DNA of 64,000 nucleotides from positions 813,501 through 877,500 of the forward strand of contig NZ_CP053564.1 in NCBI RefSeq assembly GCF_013155125.1, read 5' to 3'. The DNA comes from Pseudonocardia broussonetiae (GTDB lineage Bacteria > Actinomycetota > Actinomycetes > Mycobacteriales > Pseudonocardiaceae). Position numbers and translations under genes: made by a program. Below, piece by piece: positions 61,735 through 64,000 of this stretch (its first letter is position 1; each line of letters begins with the position of its first letter). The notes under the pieces were generated by a model. It worked only from the letters and a program-made list of their open reading frames with translations. It ran no database searches and was not told the DNA's origin.

Positions 61735-62367
61735 TCAGGTGCGTCGGTGCTGCTGGCGCATGTAGGCGTCGGCTTCGTGGAGCTGCTCGTCGGTGGGTTC
61801 GGGTCGGGGCGCGAGTGCGTCCTTCGTCCATGCGACGGCGATCGGCTCGGCGTGATCGGCGAGCGGTGCGGGTGCGGCGGGTCGGGCGTGTGCGGTGCCG
61901 GTGCGGTGCAGCGACAGCTCGCACGTGCCTATCGCGGCCCGGACGCGCTTGGCGACGCCGGGGCGCTGGCGATCGTGCCAGTCGCCGACGCGCAGCCACG
62001 TTCCGGCCTTCGGGTCGAACGCCTCGGCGTGCGCGCGACGCAGCCACCACAACTCCTCGATCACCTCCGGGTGCCAGAGCCAGCACGCGGAGAGCACGGC
62101 GTCGGGGTAGCGGAGAAAGACGCGACGGGTCCAGCCGACCAGGTCGGCCAGGTCGGTGACGGCCTGCTCGGGGTCCTGCGAAAGGAGCCAGGACCGGACC
62201 GGGTCGGGCCCCGCGGCCTCCGGCACGAGCGTGGCGGCCACCTCGGCGAGGTCCCCGGCGAGCTGCCGCACGAGCGCGTCGAGCGCCGTCACCCGGCGGC
62301 CGTTGCGCTCGACCGAGCGGACGAGGGCGGCGAGCTGCTCGTCGTCGACGGTGGTCGGGCTGCTCAT
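61735..62367 (-). CDS. Hypothetical protein coupled to the TraG-type ATPase
   Basis: A 210-residue soluble protein. Its N-terminal half is helical (VDDEQLAALVRSVERNGRRV...LVRQLAGDLAEVAATL), followed by a Trp-rich central part (ACWLWHPEVIEELWWLRRAHAEAF...TWLRVGDWHDRQRPGV). Similar proteins occur beside actinobacterial conjugation ATPases. The ATG overlaps the upstream stop by 4 bp, so it is likely a transfer accessory protein such as a relaxosome component. The 152 bp to the relaxase gene show nothing else. Confidence 0.65.
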   Translation of the reverse strand: MSSPTTVDDEQLAALVRSVERNGRRVTALDALVRQLAGDLAEVAATLVPEAAGPDPVRSWLLSQDPEQAVTDLADLVGWTRRVFLRYPDAVLSACWLWHPEVIEELWWLRRAHAEAFDPKAGTWLRVGDWHDRQRPGVAKRVRAAIGTCELSLHRTGTAHARPAAPAPLADHAEPIAVAWTKDALAPRPEPTDEQLHEADAYMRQQHRRT

Positions 62368-64000
62368 CGTCGCCACTCCGTGTCGTCGGCGGGCAGGACC
62401 CTCAGCAGCGAGGGCTCCTCGACCGGCACCTGCTCGATCGCCCGCCATGGATTCCCGAGCCGCCGAGCGAGGCCGACGGTCCACGCGCCCGTTCGTGCCA
62501 CCGGCTCGCCCACATGCACGCCGATCCAGCCTGCTGCGGTGGCGACCGCCGCTCGCAGCCGCACGTCGAGCGCCTCGGGGTGCTGCCAGGCGCGGACGTC
62601 CCGGCGTCGATAGGCCATCTGCACCCGGCCGATCACCGGCGGCATCCCGCGCCGGAACGCGACCACCGTCTCCGCGGGCAGGTTCGCGATCTGGGCCGGC
62701 GCGAGCACCGGCACCTTCCGCACCGTCCGTGACGCGACCCGCCCGTGCAGGTCGGTCGTGGTGATGGGCTCGTCCCGCTCGCCACCCAGCGTCGCCCAGT
62801 AGTTCAGGTCGTCGCGGGAGCGGGTGCCGCCGAAGACCATGACGGCGGCCGTGTTGTTGAGGATGACCTCGGCCTTGGCGTCGCCGTAGCGGTCGAGCAG
62901 CTGCGCGCGGGACTGGAAGGCTCCGATGATCGTCACGCCGCGCCCACCCATGTCGGCGGTCCACTGGTGCAGCGGCACCGGGCAGATCAGCGCGGCCTCG
63001 TCGAGGGCGAGTGCGAGCGGCGGGTCGAGCCGGCCGCCCGTGCGCAGTGCGGCGATCCGGCGGGCCTCGCGGGCGATGTGTCCGGTCAGCGCGGAGACGA
63101 GCGGCGCGGTCTGCGTCTCCTCGGCGCCGAGCAGGTAGACCGTCGCGCGGGCGTCGAGCAGCTCGGCGACGTCGAACCCGGCCCCGCCGGACCGGGGCCC
63201 GGTCGCCGCGTCGGCCGCGGCCTCGTGGGTGAGCCAGCCCAGCGCGGGCATGATCGTGGACGTGATCGACGACCGGGTGCGGTCGTTCGTCGCGAGGAAC
63301 TGCCCGGCGTCCTGCTGCAACGCGGGCTCAGGCGAGCGGCGCAGCAGCGACGCCACCTCTGCCTTGCCGTCGTCGGGATCGGCGACCCAGCGCAGGACGT
63401 CGCGCATGGTGAGGTCACCGTCGAGCGCGGCGGCGTGCAGCAGCGCGGCCAGCACCCGCCGGGCCTGGGACTCCCAGAACTCCCGGTCGCCCGACCCGCT
63501 GCCCAGCGCACCGGCGGCGAGCATGTCGGCAGCGCGCTCGGACGCCGTCACGGGGCTGATGCACCCGGTGAGGGGGTCGAACGTGATCGTCGAACCGAGC
63601 GAGGCGAGCCCGACCGGGTTGAAGACGTAGATCGGGCCTCGGGCCTGGCGCAGGGGCGCGGTGAGGTCGTAGAGGTCGGTGCGGGTCGACGTGACAAGCA
63701 CGGCGCCGGGCGAGTCCAGGATGCGGCCGGCGAGCCACTGCGACTTGCCGGTGCGCGGGCCGCCGAAGATGCAGACGACGTCCTCGACCGACGCCCACAC
63801 CCGCAGCAGGCCGGCCCGGCACAGCAGCACGGCGACGTCGACGGTGCGGACGGACCAGGACCGGACGATTCGGTCCCACCGGGTCACCGGGGCGAGGGAC
63901 GGCCGAACGGTCCCGGCCCGGCGGCGCATCGCGCCCGACCCGGCCACCCGCACGATGTCGGACGTCGAGGCGACGCCGGCCTTGCGCCGGCTGCGGGCGC
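62364..64000 (-). CDS. TraG/VirD4-type coupling ATPase, 5' end beyond the window
   Basis: The frame stays open to the right edge, so the start is not seen; at least 545 residues are present. Walker A is FGGPRTGKSQWLAG, Walker B is LALALDEAALICP, and IIGAFQSRAQLLDRYG is the conserved TraG/TraD motif. TraM-type ALGWLTHEAAA and MVFGGTRSRDDLNYWATLGG also fit. Such hexameric ATPases bring the relaxase-DNA complex to the secretion channel. The membrane helices expected at the N-terminus would lie outside the window. Confidence 0.87.
   Translation of the reverse strand, partial: ARSRRKAGVASTSDIVRVAGSGAMRRRAGTVRPSLAPVTRWDRIVRSWSVRTVDVAVLLCRAGLLRVWASVEDVVCIFGGPRTGKSQWLAGRILDSPGAVLVTSTRTDLYDLTAPLRQARGPIYVFNPVGLASLGSTITFDPLTGCISPVTASERAADMLAAGALGSGSGDREFWESQARRVLAALLHAAALDGDLTMRDVLRWVADPDDGKAEVASLLRRSPEPALQQDAGQFLATNDRTRSSITSTIMPALGWLTHEAAADAATGPRSGGAGFDVAELLDARATVYLLGAEETQTAPLVSALTGHIAREARRIAALRTGGRLDPPLALALDEAALICPVPLHQWTADMGGRGVTIIGAFQSRAQLLDRYGDAKAEVILNNTAAVMVFGGTRSRDDLNYWATLGGERDEPITTTDLHGRVASRTVRKVPVLAPAQIANLPAETVVAFRRGMPPVIGRVQMAYRRRDVRAWQHPEALDVRLRAAVATAAGWIGVHVGEPVARTGAWTVGLARRLGNPWRAIEQVPVEEPSLLRVLPADDTEWRR

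Larger units (their letters stand above)
24213..64000. mobile_element. Integrative conjugative element (left end; continues past the window)
   Basis: The element begins at tRNA-Arg with an integrase. It carries IS clusters, the PGA operon and the kinase module, and ends in this window with a MobF relaxase and a TraG-type coupling ATPase. Host synteny stops at the tRNA. The use of relaxase plus VirD4-like ATPase, rather than a single TraB/FtsK translocase, suggests conjugation of single-stranded DNA. Nested insertions or two separate elements are possible, because the right boundary is not seen. Confidence 0.65.

Noticed and set aside
24213..64000. Right attachment site inside the window
   Set aside because: No second copy of the tRNA-Arg 3' half was found by reading the sequence; a computed search would be decisive.

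Overview
This is a high-GC actinobacterial window. GTG starts are frequent, several genes look leaderless, and the left part keeps the mycobacterial Rv0981-Rv0996 neighbourhood (mprA, mprB, pepD, moaB2, mscL, an Rv0991c-like zinc ribbon, 5-FCL, galU, moeA1/glp, rimJ, Rv0996-like). The overall style fits a Pseudonocardia-like member of the Pseudonocardiaceae; the genus is an inference.

Positions 1-24200 are ordinary chromosome. They hold tRNA-Ala(CGC), a galU-glp-rimJ-glpR group, 5-FCL, a Ruc-like chaperone gene under a CIRCE-type operator, a SAF protein, mscL, and an 800-bp array of hairpin-rich imperfect repeats. Next come moaB2, an epimerase, a two-component pair, a glycosyltransferase/nucleotidyltransferase/methyltransferase operon, mprAB-pepD, a TetR-controlled ABC exporter, a beta-hydroxyacid dehydrogenase, a metallophosphoesterase, a divergent XRE-cupin/thioredoxin-reductase-like pair, and a class A beta-lactamase lipoprotein.

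At 24213 a tRNA-Arg(CCT) is followed directly by a tyrosine integrase carrying a C-terminal GntR-type winged helix. I read this as the left end of an integrative conjugative element that runs off the right edge, where a MobF relaxase-helicase and a TraG/VirD4-type coupling ATPase lie. The other attachment site is not in the window. Its interior (25.9-50.7 kb) is crowded with insertion sequences: IS5-like (several), IS21, two IS110, IS256, ISL3 and IS1380 remnants.

The main cargo is a complete-looking poly-gamma-glutamate-type operon (36048-43088): a HAMP-containing multi-pass membrane protein, CapB/PgsB ligase, CapC/PgsC, an NlpC/P60 hydrolase and a CapA/PgsA lipoprotein. A TetR-type palindrome lies upstream and a terminator follows. 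Beside it are a secreted zinc metalloprotease and a small secreted protein that shares a cysteine motif with it. Two partial inverted copies of one IS5-like element flank this roughly 20-kb cargo. A second cargo block (50956-56110) pairs an FHA protein with two transmembrane Ser/Thr kinases and a small secreted protein. A long nested hairpin (56357-56480) lies between the kinases and the transfer genes and is a candidate cis-acting element. The best candidates for an undescribed system are the mobile PGA operon with its extra membrane and hydrolase genes, and the kinase/FHA/secreted-protein module.
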